A DNA stretch of 64,000 nt from CAVSWT01 sp963777515 (GCA_963777515.1 CAVZQU010000018.1:133231-197230), one strand, 5' to 3'; counted from the stretch's first letter, positions 37,922 through 48,362 are shown. The notes: generated from the letters alone by a model not told the origin. Numbers and translations: made by a program.

Positions 37922-38417
37922 TTAATTGATTTATTTTTTCTTCCGGGTTTTCAATTAGATCAGATTTATTTAAGATTATGATAGGATCAGCACCGCTTTC
38001 AATTACTGCAGTTAAATACCTATCAATCCTATTTGGATTAAAATTATTATCAAGACTTTGAACAATAAAAACAATATCTACATTTGCAGCAATGATTTGC
38101 TCATCAGTTTTTTTATCAGAAGATTTTCTTGACAGCTTAGTCTTTCTTTCCAGTACATCATGGATAATTATTTTATTTTCATCTTCAAACAAAACTCCGA
38201 CAACCCAATCCCCGGTTTTAGGTAATTCTGAATTGGCATTTGATGTATATAATAATTTTCCTGTTACTTCACCAGTTACTTCTCCTTTTTCAGTATAAAG
38301 TAAATACCGCTGTTTATGTTCAACGGCAACTCTTGCCGGAATAAATCCATTGTTTTTATATTTATTAAATTGATTCTCAAAAAACGTATTCCATCCTAAT
38401 GAAATTAAATTTTCCAA
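37869..38417 (-). CDS. rsgA: Ribosome small subunit GTPase RsgA, N-terminal part (frameshifted)
   Basis: Late 30S assembly GTPase. The N-terminal OB-fold is seen in ARVAVEHKQRYLLYTEKGEV ... GDWVVGVLFEDE, followed by the permuted GTPase order: G4 ILNKSDLI precedes G1 in the next fragment, with G5-like LLMSAQNGKG at the join. The frame ends in ANECAKW at 37869. One indel reconstitutes ~345 residues, the normal size. Confidence 0.88.
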   Translation of the reverse strand: MENLISLGWNTFFENQFNKYKNNGFIPARVAVEHKQRYLLYTEKGEVTGEVTGKLLYTSNANSELPKTGDWVVGVLFEDENKIIIHDVLERKTKLSRKSSDKKTDEQIIAANVDIVFIVQSLDNNFNPNRIDRYLTAVIESGADPIIILNKSDLIENPEEKINQLNDRGIRNTDIANECAKW

Positions 38418-38492
38418 TTTAAATTTCTCCCAAAAATTTTAAAATAATTTACATTACTCTTTTATTAGAGATTAGATAGAACAATGCATAAC

Positions 38493-38510
38493 ATTGCCTA
38501 ATTAGGCAAT
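38493..38510. promoter_or_regulatory. Perfect 18-base palindrome
   Basis: ATTGCCTAATTAGGCAAT is fully self-complementary and lies 76 bases upstream of the rsgA start. It has no T run and no loop, so it looks more like an operator for a dimeric repressor than a terminator. The factor is unknown. Confidence 0.4.
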
Positions 38511-38641
38511 ATCAGCAATGCCCTGTAATAGGATAGAATATTTGGTATGTTTAATATGTTTTTTAATAAGTCATCAAAAATTATCAATAGAAACTTAATT
38601 GATTTTTATTCTCAAATCAATATTTTTATTACACAAACAGT

Positions 38642-39810
38642 TTACTTATTCACTTTCTTATAGGCAATTTTGCCTGAAAGTATTGTCATCTCAACATCAT
38701 AATTTTCATCTAAAACAACAATATCAGCATCTTTTCCGCTGGCAAGTATTCCTTTTTTATGATCAAGATTAATAACTTTAGCACTGTTTAATGAAGCCAT
38801 TCTAAAAGCTTCGGTAACTTTTGCGTTTGCAGTTTCAATCATATTCTTCACGGCAACATTTAAAGTAAGAGTACTGCCAGCAAGTGTTCCATCTTCCAAG
38901 ATAAGCTCTTTTTTGCTTTCATAAATACTTTTTGATCAGCAAATTCATACTCACCTTCATGCATACCGCCTGCCCTAATTGAATCGGAAACTAAAATAAT
39001 TCCACTTGGTCCTTTTAATTTTAACAGCAGTTCCATTACAGCAGGGTGAACATGTAAAGTATCGGCAATCAATTCAATCTTCAGTTCATTTCGTAGAAGT
39101 GAACCAAGAATTACTCCAGGATTACGATGATGAAATGGCCTCATTGCATTAAAAATATGAGTAACATGTGCAGCGCCATTATCTATTGCTAATTCAATTT
39201 CATCATAGTTAGCCATTGAATGGCCAATAGATAAAACTACTCCCTGGCTTGAAGCTTCTCGCATTACTTCAATTGCACCAGGTAATTCAGGAGCAATGGT
39301 CATTATCTTAATCTGTCCTTTAGATGCTTCCCACATTTTATTCCATGATTCAATGGAAGGCTGCCATAAATAACTTTCATTCATTGCACCTTTTAAATTT
39401 TTATTAAGATAAGGCCCTTCCATATGAATACCTTTTATATTTGAATCAGGATGACTTTCAATATAATCAGCAAGTCTCCTTAAATCACCTAAAAGCAATT
39501 TTTCGGGCTTAGCAAATAATGATGCAAGTACAGTAGTTGAACCATTTTGTAAAAAATACTCGCTAACTTTTTCAATACTATTATCATTTTCATCTGCAAA
39601 ACCGGAACCGCCCCCTCCATGTACAAGCAAATCCACAAAACCGGGAGCAATTATTCTTCCGCTTACATCAATTGCTTCGCAATCATCAGGCAAATTAACA
39701 TCTTGTGCTTTTCCGATTCTATAAATTTTTTGGTTATCAATTAAGACTGTCCCGTTTTTAATTAATCTAAAAGGTGTTACTATATCTCCGCCAATTAAAG
39801 CTAATTTCAT
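38642..39810 (-). CDS. nagA: N-acetylglucosamine-6-phosphate deacetylase (frameshifted)
   Basis: Amidohydrolase that converts GlcNAc-6-P to GlcN-6-P for cell-wall recycling. Motifs: IAPGFVDLLVHGGGGSGF (metal loop), GIHMEGPYLNKNLKGAM (metal glutamate), SIGHSMANYDE and THIFNAMRPFHHRNPG (histidines), and ILVSDSIRAGGM (catalytic aspartate). The first frame ends at 38860; adding one A to the A6 run in GCAAAAAAGAGC continues KELILEDGTLAGSTLTL to 38642. Total ~390 residues. Glucosamine-6-phosphate deaminase nagB is 5 kb away on the other strand. Confidence 0.88.
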
Positions 39811-39970
39811 TTTATCTCCAATGTATATGTCTTTTTAATTCTTTCAGTCTTTGAAAACTCATCAAAAGATTTAGCACAGTTAATAAAGAATAAAAATTGT
39901 GCATTTGAAGTTTTTCTTAAGATAAAAAGAAGTTTTATTGAAATGTTGTGTTTGCTATTATTTAATTTTT

Positions 39971-40630
39971 TTACTTACTGCTAATTAAATTTTTCAATTC
40001 CAAAGCTGACGCTGTAACATTATCAGCATGAAAGACAGCAGAACCGGCAACAAACACATCACAGCCGGCTTCCTGTGCCGATTTAATTGTATGTTTGTCA
40101 ATACCGCCGTCTATTTCAATTAAGAAATTTGCATTCATTTCTTCACGAAGCTTAACTGTTTCTTTAACTCTTCTTAAAGAATTTGGGATAAAAGTCTGCC
40201 CGCCAAATCCCGGATTAACAGACATAATTAAAACCATATCAATATATTCAGCAATATCTCTTAAAAAATTTATTGGTGTTGAAGGATTAATTGAAACGCC
40301 GGCTTTAACATTAAGTTCTTTAAGATGCTGCACGGTTCTATTAAGATGAATTACAGCTTCCTGATGTACTGTGATAGAGCTTGCTCCGGCTTCAGCAAAT
40401 TGTTCAATGTATTTTTCAGGATGCTCTATCATCAAATGAACATCTAAGGGAAGCTTTGTTGATTTGTGAGCCGCTTTAACTATTTTCGGACCGAAAGTAA
40501 TATTCGGTACAAAATGACCATCCATAATATCGCAATGAATCCAATCAGTGCCACCAAGCTCAGCTAATCTAATTTGCTGAGATAAGTTTGATAAATCTGC
40601 GGCTAAAATAGATGCTGCTAAAATTCCCAT
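39971..40630 (-). CDS. rpe: Ribulose-phosphate 3-epimerase
   Basis: TIM-barrel enzyme interconverting ribulose-5-P and xylulose-5-P. Motifs: ASILAADLSNLSQQI, DWIHCDIMDGHFVPNITFG (metal His and Asp), LDVHLMIEHPEKY, MSVNPGFGGQTFIP and IEIDGGIDKHTI. 219 aa, full length. The start follows the stop of the PASTA-protein gene with no gap. Confidence 0.95.
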   Translation of the reverse strand: MGILAASILAADLSNLSQQIRLAELGGTDWIHCDIMDGHFVPNITFGPKIVKAAHKSTKLPLDVHLMIEHPEKYIEQFAEAGASSITVHQEAVIHLNRTVQHLKELNVKAGVSINPSTPINFLRDIAEYIDMVLIMSVNPGFGGQTFIPNSLRRVKETVKLREEMNANFLIEIDGGIDKHTIKSAQEAGCDVFVAGSAVFHADNVTASALELKNLISSK

Positions 40631-41392
40631 TTACTTCTCTTGAATTTCTTGTTGTTGTTCTGCTGATTTAGTTACAAATAAATCTATTGAAGCCCCTCTT
40701 TTTACTTTATTGCCTTTACTTGGATATTGATCCAAAATAGTATTAGGCAATAGAGAAAATGAACGCTGGTAATTTATCTTTCCAACTTTCAATGTACTAT
40801 CTGCTAAAATTCTTTCTGCTTCAGTAACTGATTTACCAATTAAATCCGGGACAACAATTTCGCCTGTTTCACCTTTTCCAACACTAATAGTTACACCAAC
40901 TGAAGCTCCCTTCTTTAATGGTGTACCTTCAACGTACTGCTGATCAAAAATCATATTCCTGGGATGATTAGAAACATTTTCTGTAACATTCCCTAACTTA
41001 AGTCCAACCCTTTCTAATGTAAATTTAGCTTCACGAATTGATCTGCCTTTTAATAATGGAACAGTAACAGTTGGTTCGCCTCCGCTTATAAATAAATAGA
41101 TATTTCTTCCTTCTTTTACAATCTTTCCGGTTTCAGGTTTTTGAAGAATGATTGTTCCTTCGGGATACTTTTGATCATAATTGGTATCAGCTATAACAGG
41201 CTGCAGGTTTGAGCCTTTCAATAATGAGAAAGCTTGAGCTTCTTTTAATCCCACAACATTTGGAACCCTCAACTCAGGCTTACTTACATACCAGGGCATT
41301 ATTAAATAATTTAAAGCTAAAAGAAATACTACTATTACAGCAATTACTAAAAGAGTTTTCTTTACAAAATTGCTTTTAAGGAAATTATTCAT
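40631..41392 (-). CDS. Membrane-anchored PASTA-domain protein
   Basis: An N-terminal helix (VKKTLLVIAVIVVFLLALNY) is followed by three PASTA domains: LRVPNVVGLKEAQAFSLL, VTVPLLKGRSIREAKFTL and IVVPDLIGKSVTEAERIL, each with the P-x-hhG start. There is no kinase or transpeptidase domain, so it differs from PknB and PBPs. PASTA domains bind peptidoglycan fragments or beta-lactams, suggesting an envelope-sensing or scaffold role. ATG 41392 (MNNFLKSNF) is preferred over 41428. The C-terminus is glutamine-rich. Confidence 0.85.
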   Translation of the reverse strand: MNNFLKSNFVKKTLLVIAVIVVFLLALNYLIMPWYVSKPELRVPNVVGLKEAQAFSLLKGSNLQPVIADTNYDQKYPEGTIILQKPETGKIVKEGRNIYLFISGGEPTVTVPLLKGRSIREAKFTLERVGLKLGNVTENVSNHPRNMIFDQQYVEGTPLKKGASVGVTISVGKGETGEIVVPDLIGKSVTEAERILADSTLKVGKINYQRSFSLLPNTILDQYPSKGNKVKRGASIDLFVTKSAEQQQEIQEK

Positions 41393-41428
41393 GAAACCAA
41401 ATATATAGAATGGTGTTTTCTTATACAA

Positions 41429-41762
41429 GAAACTTAAGTACCACTAAAGTTAAATTGGTGTTAAATGTAACAATTGAGTGTTTGCAAGATTTCAAAATCA
41501 CAAGATTAGGAAAAAATTAATTTACTGAGGCAATTTTGAAATTATTTCAATAGCCCTAAACTCAATCTTAACCTTGAACTATGTAGCTAAAATTTATAAC
41601 ACTATTTTAATTATGAAAAAAAACTTAAATGAACTATATTTAAAGCCAACTTAACATAAAATCAGAAAATAGCTTTGCTTACATTCTTAAAATCATTTCA
41701 ATTATTTCCGCAAAAAAAATCATTTATTTATCAATTATTAAAATTTATTTAATGAGGTTCTA
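41429..41762. other. Intergenic region between divergent genes
   Basis: 334 A/T-rich bases between the PASTA gene and the POT transporter gene. No ORF, RNA gene or strong hairpin was seen. GAGGTTCT just before ATG 41763 is the transporter's ribosome site. Confidence 0.5.
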
Positions 41763-42489
41763 ATGTTAAAGAAACATCCCCGCGGTCTTTACGTTTTATT
41801 TTTTACAGAAATGTGGGAGCGCTTCGGCTACTATTTAATGGTAGGTATTTTACTTCTTTTCTTAATTGATTCTAAATCCGGTGGAAAAGGATTTGACACA
41901 CGTACTGCAGCTGATATTGTTGGCTCATTCATTGCTCTTGTTTATTTAACTCCATTCATCGGCGGGCTTTTAGCTGACCGTTATCTTGGATACATTAAGA
42001 TCAATATATATCGGTGGTTCTTTGATGGCTGCCGGGTATTTTGGTTTGGCTATTCCTGGAGACACAGCAATGTTTATATCACTGGGGCTTATTATAGTCG
42101 GTAACGGATTTTTTAAACCAAACATTAGTACCTTATTAGGAATTATTTATAATAAAGAAGAATTAAAACCTTTAAAGGATTCTGCTTATAATATTTTTTA
42201 TATGGGAATAAATATTGGTGCGCTAGTTTGTAATTTTGTTGCCGCTTATTTAAGAAATAATTACGGATGGGGATATGCATTTTCTGCAGCAGGCGCTGGA
42301 TTAGTAATTGCTTTAATATGGATTTCAACAGGCCTTAAGCATATCAAATTTGCCGATGTAAAAAAGCCGATGGAAAAAGAAGACATGCCGATGATGAAAA
42401 TATTTTTATATGTTTTTCTGCCGGCCATAATTGTTGCAATTATTGGCTGGCTAATTCCAGGTAGATGTTTTTGGATCAAATTCAAATGA
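41763..42489 (+). CDS. POT/PTR family peptide transporter, N-terminal half (frameshifted)
   Basis: Proton-coupled di/tripeptide symporter of the major facilitator superfamily. FFTEMWERFGYYLMVGIL is the helix 1 proton motif (E..ERF.YY), followed by the PTR signature IGGLLADRYLGYIK. The frame changes near 42000 (GYIKINIYRW versus RSIYIGGSLMAAGYFGLAI) and again after GWLIPGR near 42475. Six membrane helices can be counted. The single-base breaks are typical of this window. Confidence 0.82.
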
Positions 42490-42535
42490 TGCTTTTATAT
42501 TTGCATGTATACCTGTAATTGCTTTTTATGTTTCT

Positions 42536-43393
42536 TTGTGGATGAAATCAGATGGACAGGACAAAAAAAGTATTGGAGCTTTACTTTTTATTTTTACCGT
42601 ATCAATTATATTTTGGACAATTTATAATCAAAATGCAACTTCATTAACTATATGGGCACAAACATATACTGATAGAGAAATTGCTCCTGTATTAGCTGGT
42701 CCCGCTGAAAAAATTGATATGCTGCAAAGCGTAAACACTAATCCAAGATTAGTTGACAAAGTTGATGCACAATTGAAAGTAGTAACTGATTCAACCGGCC
42801 AGCCTGTTATGGTTGAGGGCCCTGACCCATATTTTGAAAATCTTCCAAAAGATGAATGGCCTGCTAAAGGTCAGGATATTAGATTGGCAAATGCAGAATT
42901 GTTCCAATCTATTAATCCGTTTTTTATAATTGTACTTACTCCTATTATAGTTGGACTTTTTGCCTGGTTACGGCGGAGGGGTAAAGAACCAACCACAGTT
43001 TCTAAATTTGGTTATGCCTTATTTATTTCCGGCTTGTCTTCATTGATTATGGTTTTTGCAATCATGTCAGTACCGTCGGTTTATACGCATAAAACCGCTG
43101 CTTTTTGGCTGTTTCTAACTTATGGTGTATTTACAGTGAGCGAAATATTTTTAAGCCCGATAGGACTTTCACTGGTCTCCAAGTTAGCACCGGCAAGAAC
43201 AACTGCATTAATGATGGGAGGATGGTTCCTTTCAACTTCGCTTGGCGGTAAAGTTGCCGGAATTATGACAAGTTTCTGGGACAGTTTTGATGATAAAAAA
43301 TTATTCTTTTTAATTATGACTGTAGCAGCATTTCTTGGAGGTGTTTGGATATTCTCTAGAATTAAATCTCTTAGATGCTATTGTGAAAGCTAA
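42536..43393 (+). CDS. POT/PTR family peptide transporter, C-terminal half (frameshifted)
   Basis: The frame is open from about 42480 (SNDAFIFACIPVIAFYVS) before its first ATG. WTIYNQNATSLTIWAQTY is the helix 7 substrate region, and LSPIGLSLVSKLAPARTTAL holds helix 10 and 11 features of the family. There is a long periplasmic loop (residues ~45-115). After GVWIFSRI the frame becomes uncertain: one base later NLLDAIVKAKDRLSALKI is a plausible true C-terminus, so the gene may extend to about 43444. Confidence 0.82.
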   Translation: MWMKSDGQDKKSIGALLFIFTVSIIFWTIYNQNATSLTIWAQTYTDREIAPVLAGPAEKIDMLQSVNTNPRLVDKVDAQLKVVTDSTGQPVMVEGPDPYFENLPKDEWPAKGQDIRLANAELFQSINPFFIIVLTPIIVGLFAWLRRRGKEPTTVSKFGYALFISGLSSLIMVFAIMSVPSVYTHKTAAFWLFLTYGVFTVSEIFLSPIGLSLVSKLAPARTTALMMGGWFLSTSLGGKVAGIMTSFWDSFDDKKLFFLIMTVAAFLGGVWIFSRIKSLRCYCES

Positions 43394-43436
43394 AGACAGG
43401 CTCAGCGCATTAAAGATTAATCTAATATTTACTTAT

Positions 43437-43462
43437 AAGGGTTGAACTTATGTTCAGCCCTT
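43437..43462 (+). terminator. Rho-independent terminator after POT gene
   Basis: An 11-base stem, AAGGGTTGAAC paired with GTTCAGCCCTT (one G-T wobble), with a four-base loop and a following T7 run. Confidence 0.85.
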
Positions 43463-43480
43463 TTTTTATTTTAAACTACC

Positions 43481-45142
43481 ATGTATAAAAATTATTTCTT
43501 CCTCAACAGAATTATAATTAGAAGCCAACCTGGAATTACACAAACACAAAATCTGTGAATGTCTTTTCACAGGATAGAGACAAAATTGTTTTTGAATTAA
43601 AAATAAAGATGATTTTAAATTTCTCGAAATTTCTGTCAAATCCGGGAATGCCATACATAACACTTAAAAATGAATTTCATCAGAGCAAAGAAAAATACAA
43701 TTGATTTTTTTTCTGAATATTTGCCAGCTGATTTATTCAATTTCAAATTTCCGATTCAGATAGAATTATTAAAATAAAAACTAACAACGTGATTTTTATT
43801 TTACTATTCGAGGAAAGTTTACAAATCTTTTTTTGGTTGAAGATAATAGAAATTAAAGACTCATTTAAGAATATTGTTGAAGAATCGACTAAACAGTTAA
43901 TTGAAGAATTTCAATCAACTAAGTTTTATAAGTGATTTTAACGATGTGAATATTGAAATAGATGAAAGCGCTCCATTCGAAACCCAAATAAAAAATAAAT
44001 ACCCATTTATTGGTAAAGAAATATTAAATGAAGTCAAATTCAGAGCAGATGTCATCAATAGTCTAAAGATGAGAACAATTTAACATCATCAAACCTAAAA
44101 ACTCTTTTGGAAGAGATAATTTTAGAAATCAAAGAAGAAAATCCCGCTGTATTTATTGATGAAAATGAGAATAAACAAAAGTTGGCATTTAATAATTTCA
44201 AAAGCATTCCATTTACAAAAAAAGAAACTTTTGAAAATGTTTTTGATGCAGTAAATTCTTATCTATCAAAAGAATATTATTTTAATTCAATTTTATCTGC
44301 AAAAAAGAAAATTGAAAAGCATTTATCAAATGAATTAACGCGGGTTTCATCAAAATTAAATAACTTAAAAGCAAGAATTGATAAAGGCACAAAAGAAGAA
44401 GAATATAAAAAATTAGGTAATTTACTTTTAATTAATCTTCATTTAATTAAACATGGAATGAATGAAGTTATCTGTTGATGATATTTATGAAAATAATAAA
44501 TCAATAAAAATTAAATTGGATGAAAAGTTTTCTGCTAAAAAGAATGCAGACATTTATTTCGACAAAGCTAAAAATCAAAGAATTTCATTTGGGAAATCAA
44601 AACAGCTTTTTAATGATTATAAAATTAAATTTGATAAGCTAAAAGAAATTGAAAAGAAATTTTTATCCATAGAAAGTTTAGAGAATTATAAAAGCATTAT
44701 GAAAGAGTTAAAAATTAAAGATGAAGTTTCTTCATCAAACAAAGATGACATTCAAAACAAATTCAAAAAATATTTAATAGAAAATAAATACTATGTGTTT
44801 GTAGGAAAAGACAGTCAAAACAATGATTTGCTAACTACAAAGTTTGCTAAGCAAAATGATTTTTGGTTTCATGCCAGAAGTGTTCCTGGCTCTCATGTTG
44901 TCTTACGCATTGACAACTCAAAAGAAGCCGTTCCTAAAAGTATTTTAAAGAAGACTGCAGCATTAGCTGCTTATCACAGTAAAGCTAAAACATCGGGAAT
45001 GGCTCCGGTTTCTTTCACACAAAAAAAATATGTTGTGAAGAAAAAAGGAATGGGGCCCGGGAAAGTTGCTCTTTTAAAAGAAGAAGTATTAATAGTTAAA
45101 CCTGAAATTCCTTCGGATTGTGAGTATATTTCAAACGAATAA
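43481..45142 (+). CDS. NFACT (Rqc2/RqcH-type) protein, many frameshifts
   Basis: Fibronectin-binding-like protein family that attaches to the 50S subunit with stalled peptidyl-tRNA. The C-terminal NFACT-R domain is clear and uninterrupted from 44462: YYVFVGKDSQNNDLLTTKFA, DFWFHARSVPGSHVVLRID, and MAPVSFTQKKYVVKKKGMG. The N-terminal half (from MYKNYFFLNR at 43481) and the coiled-coil middle (EKHLSNELTRVSSKLNNLKA) must be read across at least six frame changes, several at A runs. Restored length would be ~550 residues, normal for the family. Whether it acts as an RqcH alanine-tailing factor is inferred from the family only. Confidence 0.75.
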
Positions 45143-45177
45143 ATTTCTATTTATTAATTAAATGAAGGAGATTATTC

Positions 45178-45987
45178 ATGAGACTAATTATCCAGCCAGA
45201 TTATAATTTAGTTTCTAAATGGGCGGCAAATTATGTTGCCAGCAGCATCAATCAATACAAACCTACACCACAAAAGAAATTTGTTCTCGGATTACCAACC
45301 GGTTCCTCCCCTATCGGAATGTATAAAGAATTAATCAAGCTTAATAAAAAAGGGAAAGTCACTTTCAAAAATGTTATGACTTTTAACATGGATGAATATG
45401 TCGGTTTACCGGAAGAACATCCTGAAAGCTATCATTCATTTATGTTTAATAATTTTTTCAATCACATAGATATTGATAAGAAAAATATTAACATCCTAAA
45501 CGGTAATGCCAAAGATTTGGAAAAGGAATGTGATGGTTATGAAAAAAGGATCAAAAAAGCCGGCGGAATAAATTTATTTGTAGGTGGTATTGGCCCTGAC
45601 GGCCATATCGCATTTAATGAACCAGGTTCATCGCTTGCATCATTAACCCGCGTTAAAACTTTAACAATGGATACTATAATTGCCAATTCAAGATTTTTTG
45701 ATAATGATATAAATAAAGTTCCGCGCACTGCTTTAACTGTAGGAGTAAAAACAGTCTTGGATGCTCATGAAGTTTTAATAATAATCAGCGGGCATAATAA
45801 AGCACGCGCATTATCAAAAGTAGTTGAAGAAGGATTAAACCACATGTGGACCGTAAGTGCTTTACAGATTCATCCGAAAGGAATTATTGTTTGTGATGAT
45901 CCGGCTACATACGAATTGAAAGTCGGTACAGCAAAATATTTCAAAGATATTGAATCAGAACATTTGGACCCGGATACTTTACTCTAA
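45178..45987 (+). CDS. nagB: Glucosamine-6-phosphate deaminase
   Basis: Converts GlcN-6-P to fructose-6-P and ammonia. GLPTGSSPIGMYKELIKL binds the phosphate, TFNMDEYVGLPEEHPESYH carries the catalytic Asp, and GGIGPDGHIAFNEPGSS the catalytic histidine and glutamate. 269 aa, as E. coli NagB. AAGGAG precedes the ATG. It works downstream of NagA, whose gene is on the opposite strand at 38.6-39.8 kb. Confidence 0.95.
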   Translation: MRLIIQPDYNLVSKWAANYVASSINQYKPTPQKKFVLGLPTGSSPIGMYKELIKLNKKGKVTFKNVMTFNMDEYVGLPEEHPESYHSFMFNNFFNHIDIDKKNINILNGNAKDLEKECDGYEKRIKKAGGINLFVGGIGPDGHIAFNEPGSSLASLTRVKTLTMDTIIANSRFFDNDINKVPRTALTVGVKTVLDAHEVLIIISGHNKARALSKVVEEGLNHMWTVSALQIHPKGIIVCDDPATYELKVGTAKYFKDIESEHLDPDTLL

Positions 45988-46296
45988 AAAAAACCGGCGA
46001 GGAAAAAGCGCCCTCCAACAAGTATTACCACACTGCTTCTTCCTGCCGGCACCACTGCTAAGTGGGAGGTACTCTTACTTAGCCAACTTATGTGCCAATA
46101 GATATTTTTGATTTTTAATGAGGAAATTAGATTTGCTGATATCTTGATTTGAGAGTTTATTAAGAATTGAGACATGCATTATGGATAAAAATCAAATGTA
46201 AACTTAAAATTTTGTTTTCATTTGAGTCATAATTCATTTTTGAAAATAAAAACTGTTTATGGTATATTTGTGCTCTAATTTTTGAAAATGATGATC
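45988..46296. other. Intergenic region before tRNA-Arg
   Basis: 309 bases. The first 100 are unusually G/C-rich for the window, with GGCG...CGCC and CCACTGCTAAGTGG inverted repeats and a CTGCCGGCA core resembling the CTGCCGGCAGG repeats at 61.5 kb. The remainder is A/T-rich. No gene was supported. Confidence 0.45.
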
Positions 46297-46370
46297 GCAC
46301 CCGTAGCTCAACTGGATAGAGCATTTGACTACGGATCAAAAGGTTGAGGGTTCGAATCCTTCCGGGTGCA
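46297..46370 (+). tRNA. tRNA-Arg (ACG)
   Basis: 74-base cloverleaf, acceptor GCACCCG/CGGGTGC, discriminator A, anticodon ACG in loop CTACGGA. A34 is expected to be deaminated to inosine by TadA, encoded 4 kb downstream. It is nearly identical to the tRNA-Arg (UCG) gene at 50101. Confidence 0.95.
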
Positions 46371-46418
46371 CTAAAGCAAATTTCTTCACTTAATTTTTTC
46401 CCATTATGAAAATGTTTT

Positions 46419-48362
46419 TTACCAACTGTACTCAAGACCAACGGTAAATTGCAGTCCTCCTAGTCTTCCCCCATTATAATGCAACCCCTTTACATCCCTA
46501 GATTTAAATTTGGAGAACCCGGTTGTCCATTTTAATTCAAAATTCATGTGCCAAGAATTGCCCAGATAGGGTTCAATTCCGGTAAGTAGCGCTATTCCCA
46601 AATCACTGTCAAAAACAAAATCACCCGGAGCAACAAATCCGGCGCCTAGTATTCCAATTCCCCCTCCAAAAAAATAATTCCATGTAGCGTATGGCTCTAT
46701 TTTATATTTAGCAATAGCGAACCAATCCATACCAATAACTTTTTTATCGGAAGTAGTATTAAGAAAATCAATCCTTAAGCTAAGCGGTTCAATTTGAATT
46801 TTAGACGATGGAAGCGGGAGCCATAAGAAACTTAGTTCAAAAGATAGTCCAAGTTCTTGGTCTAAAAAAAGATGTGAATCCGTCCGAACTATAGGACCAA
46901 CTCTAAATGCAACACCATATTTATAAGATAAACCATAATATTCAATCTGATGTATCTGATTCCATAAGTCATTATCTAACCCTGCATTATCTTTTTTAGG
47001 AACCAGTAATTCTGCTACTTTGGAAATTAAAGAATCAATTAGTAATTCGACCTCTTTATTTAATTTACTTTTACGAATTCTTCTACTATCACTGTATAAA
47101 ATTCCCTGGGGGTTATTCGAGTCGAATAAATCGCAGCTGATAATAACATTTTCCGGATCTAATCTATCTATTTGAAAAGAAACAAGAATATCCGAGTTAA
47201 GTTCAAAACCCATTTCCCAGCGGTCATGGCGGCTGCTTAAATATTCCAATACTTTATCGGGATATTCTTTAACATCAATTCCTTTTATCAATTTTAATTT
47301 TTTTGATGTGGCTTTTATTAAGTTTAATAAAATTGCATAAGTATCTTTATCATTTGGAACAGGCGGATAGCCTGTAACTGCTATAGTTGGGATTAATCGA
47401 CTGGGATCTCTTTCCTGTCCAATAGCAAAGCGTATATCAGAAGCAATTTTTTCCATCTTCTCTGAAATATTGCTCATATTAATTTCATCAATTTCAATTG
47501 CTTTCATAATTGTGCTTTCACCTGTTTCAATGTTTACACATCTTATATCAACTCTTATTTGATTATTCCATTCCCAATATGCACCCATAATTAAATAATT
47601 TGCAAGCAATGTATGTCCGAGTTTTAATGCGGTGTTCTGATCATATATACCGGACGCAGTTTCAGATTTTAATATGGTTTTAAATAAAGTATCGGTTTTA
47701 CCTATTTCTAAAATTGTAATATGAGGGGAAACACCAATATCCGTTGCCAGCATATACGGCAGTGATTTTTCGAATAAAAGATAATTACTGCTGTCCCCGC
47801 CTGTCATTTCAAAATCTACCATTGCAATCCGGATATTTTTTGTAAAATTAATTACAAGGTTACTTAAAGTTCTTTGAACAAGATTATTAATAAAATTATC
47901 CCTATCGTTTATTAAGTCCCCTAACGATGCTTTATCCGAAATTGTGAATATTTCTTTTAGTGACGAGTCTATTAAAACGCTGCAATTATAATAGATAAAT
48001 CCATCATGTAAAGACATTACGCATTCAAGAAAGTAGTCGCAATCAGCTAGCTTAAGTTTTTTCAGTTGTTTCAAAACACTTAGAGAAATAAATCCATCTA
48101 TCCCGACAGGACTTGAAATATTTAATTGTGCTTTCTCCAGATTAGAATCCGGTAAGATTTCTGCGGTAAAATTGCTTTTTCTATTTAATGTCTCAAATAA
48201 AGTATTCTGGAAATCGACACCAATCATATTTAAACTGGAATCGTTAGAAATAAATTTAAATGGTAGAATTTCAATTTTAATATTTCTTTGAAAATCATTT
48301 TGTGCCCAAATTGAAATATTTATAAATGTCAAAAATGCAAGTACAGTCGAAAGCTTATTCAT
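46419..48362 (-). CDS. CsgG/FlgO-like protein with C-terminal outer-membrane barrel
   Basis: 647 residues. A signal peptide (MNKLSTVLAFLTFINISIW) precedes a region with the CsgG/FlgO-type alpha-beta pattern: NIRIAMVDFEMTGGDSSNYL, SLPYMLATDIGVSPHITILE, ALKLGHTLLANYLIMGAYWE and DIRCVNIETGESTIM. A second, similar beta-rich segment follows. The last ~150 residues are strand-like with alternating hydrophobics and end in tryptophan (FTVGLEYSW), typical of an outer-membrane barrel. Substrate and partners are unknown. The PEGA protein gene lies directly upstream and is transcribed with it. ATG 48362 is preferred over 48380 because it gives a clean signal peptide. Confidence 0.7.
   Translation of the reverse strand: MNKLSTVLAFLTFINISIWAQNDFQRNIKIEILPFKFISNDSSLNMIGVDFQNTLFETLNRKSNFTAEILPDSNLEKAQLNISSPVGIDGFISLSVLKQLKKLKLADCDYFLECVMSLHDGFIYYNCSVLIDSSLKEIFTISDKASLGDLINDRDNFINNLVQRTLSNLVINFTKNIRIAMVDFEMTGGDSSNYLLFEKSLPYMLATDIGVSPHITILEIGKTDTLFKTILKSETASGIYDQNTALKLGHTLLANYLIMGAYWEWNNQIRVDIRCVNIETGESTIMKAIEIDEINMSNISEKMEKIASDIRFAIGQERDPSRLIPTIAVTGYPPVPNDKDTYAILLNLIKATSKKLKLIKGIDVKEYPDKVLEYLSSRHDRWEMGFELNSDILVSFQIDRLDPENVIISCDLFDSNNPQGILYSDSRRIRKSKLNKEVELLIDSLISKVAELLVPKKDNAGLDNDLWNQIHQIEYYGLSYKYGVAFRVGPIVRTDSHLFLDQELGLSFELSFLWLPLPSSKIQIEPLSLRIDFLNTTSDKKVIGMDWFAIAKYKIEPYATWNYFFGGGIGILGAGFVAPGDFVFDSDLGIALLTGIEPYLGNSWHMNFELKWTTGFSKFKSRDVKGLHYNGGRLGGLQFTVGLEYSW

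Noticed and set aside
43466..43663. 65-residue minus-strand frame
   Set aside because: It lies over the NFACT N-terminal region, whose plus-strand reading gives the expected family sequence.
46160..46441. 93-residue minus-strand frame over the tRNA-Arg (ACG) gene
   Set aside because: It is the complement of the tRNA; such PGRIRTLNLLIRSQMLYPV-type frames are a well-known annotation artefact.
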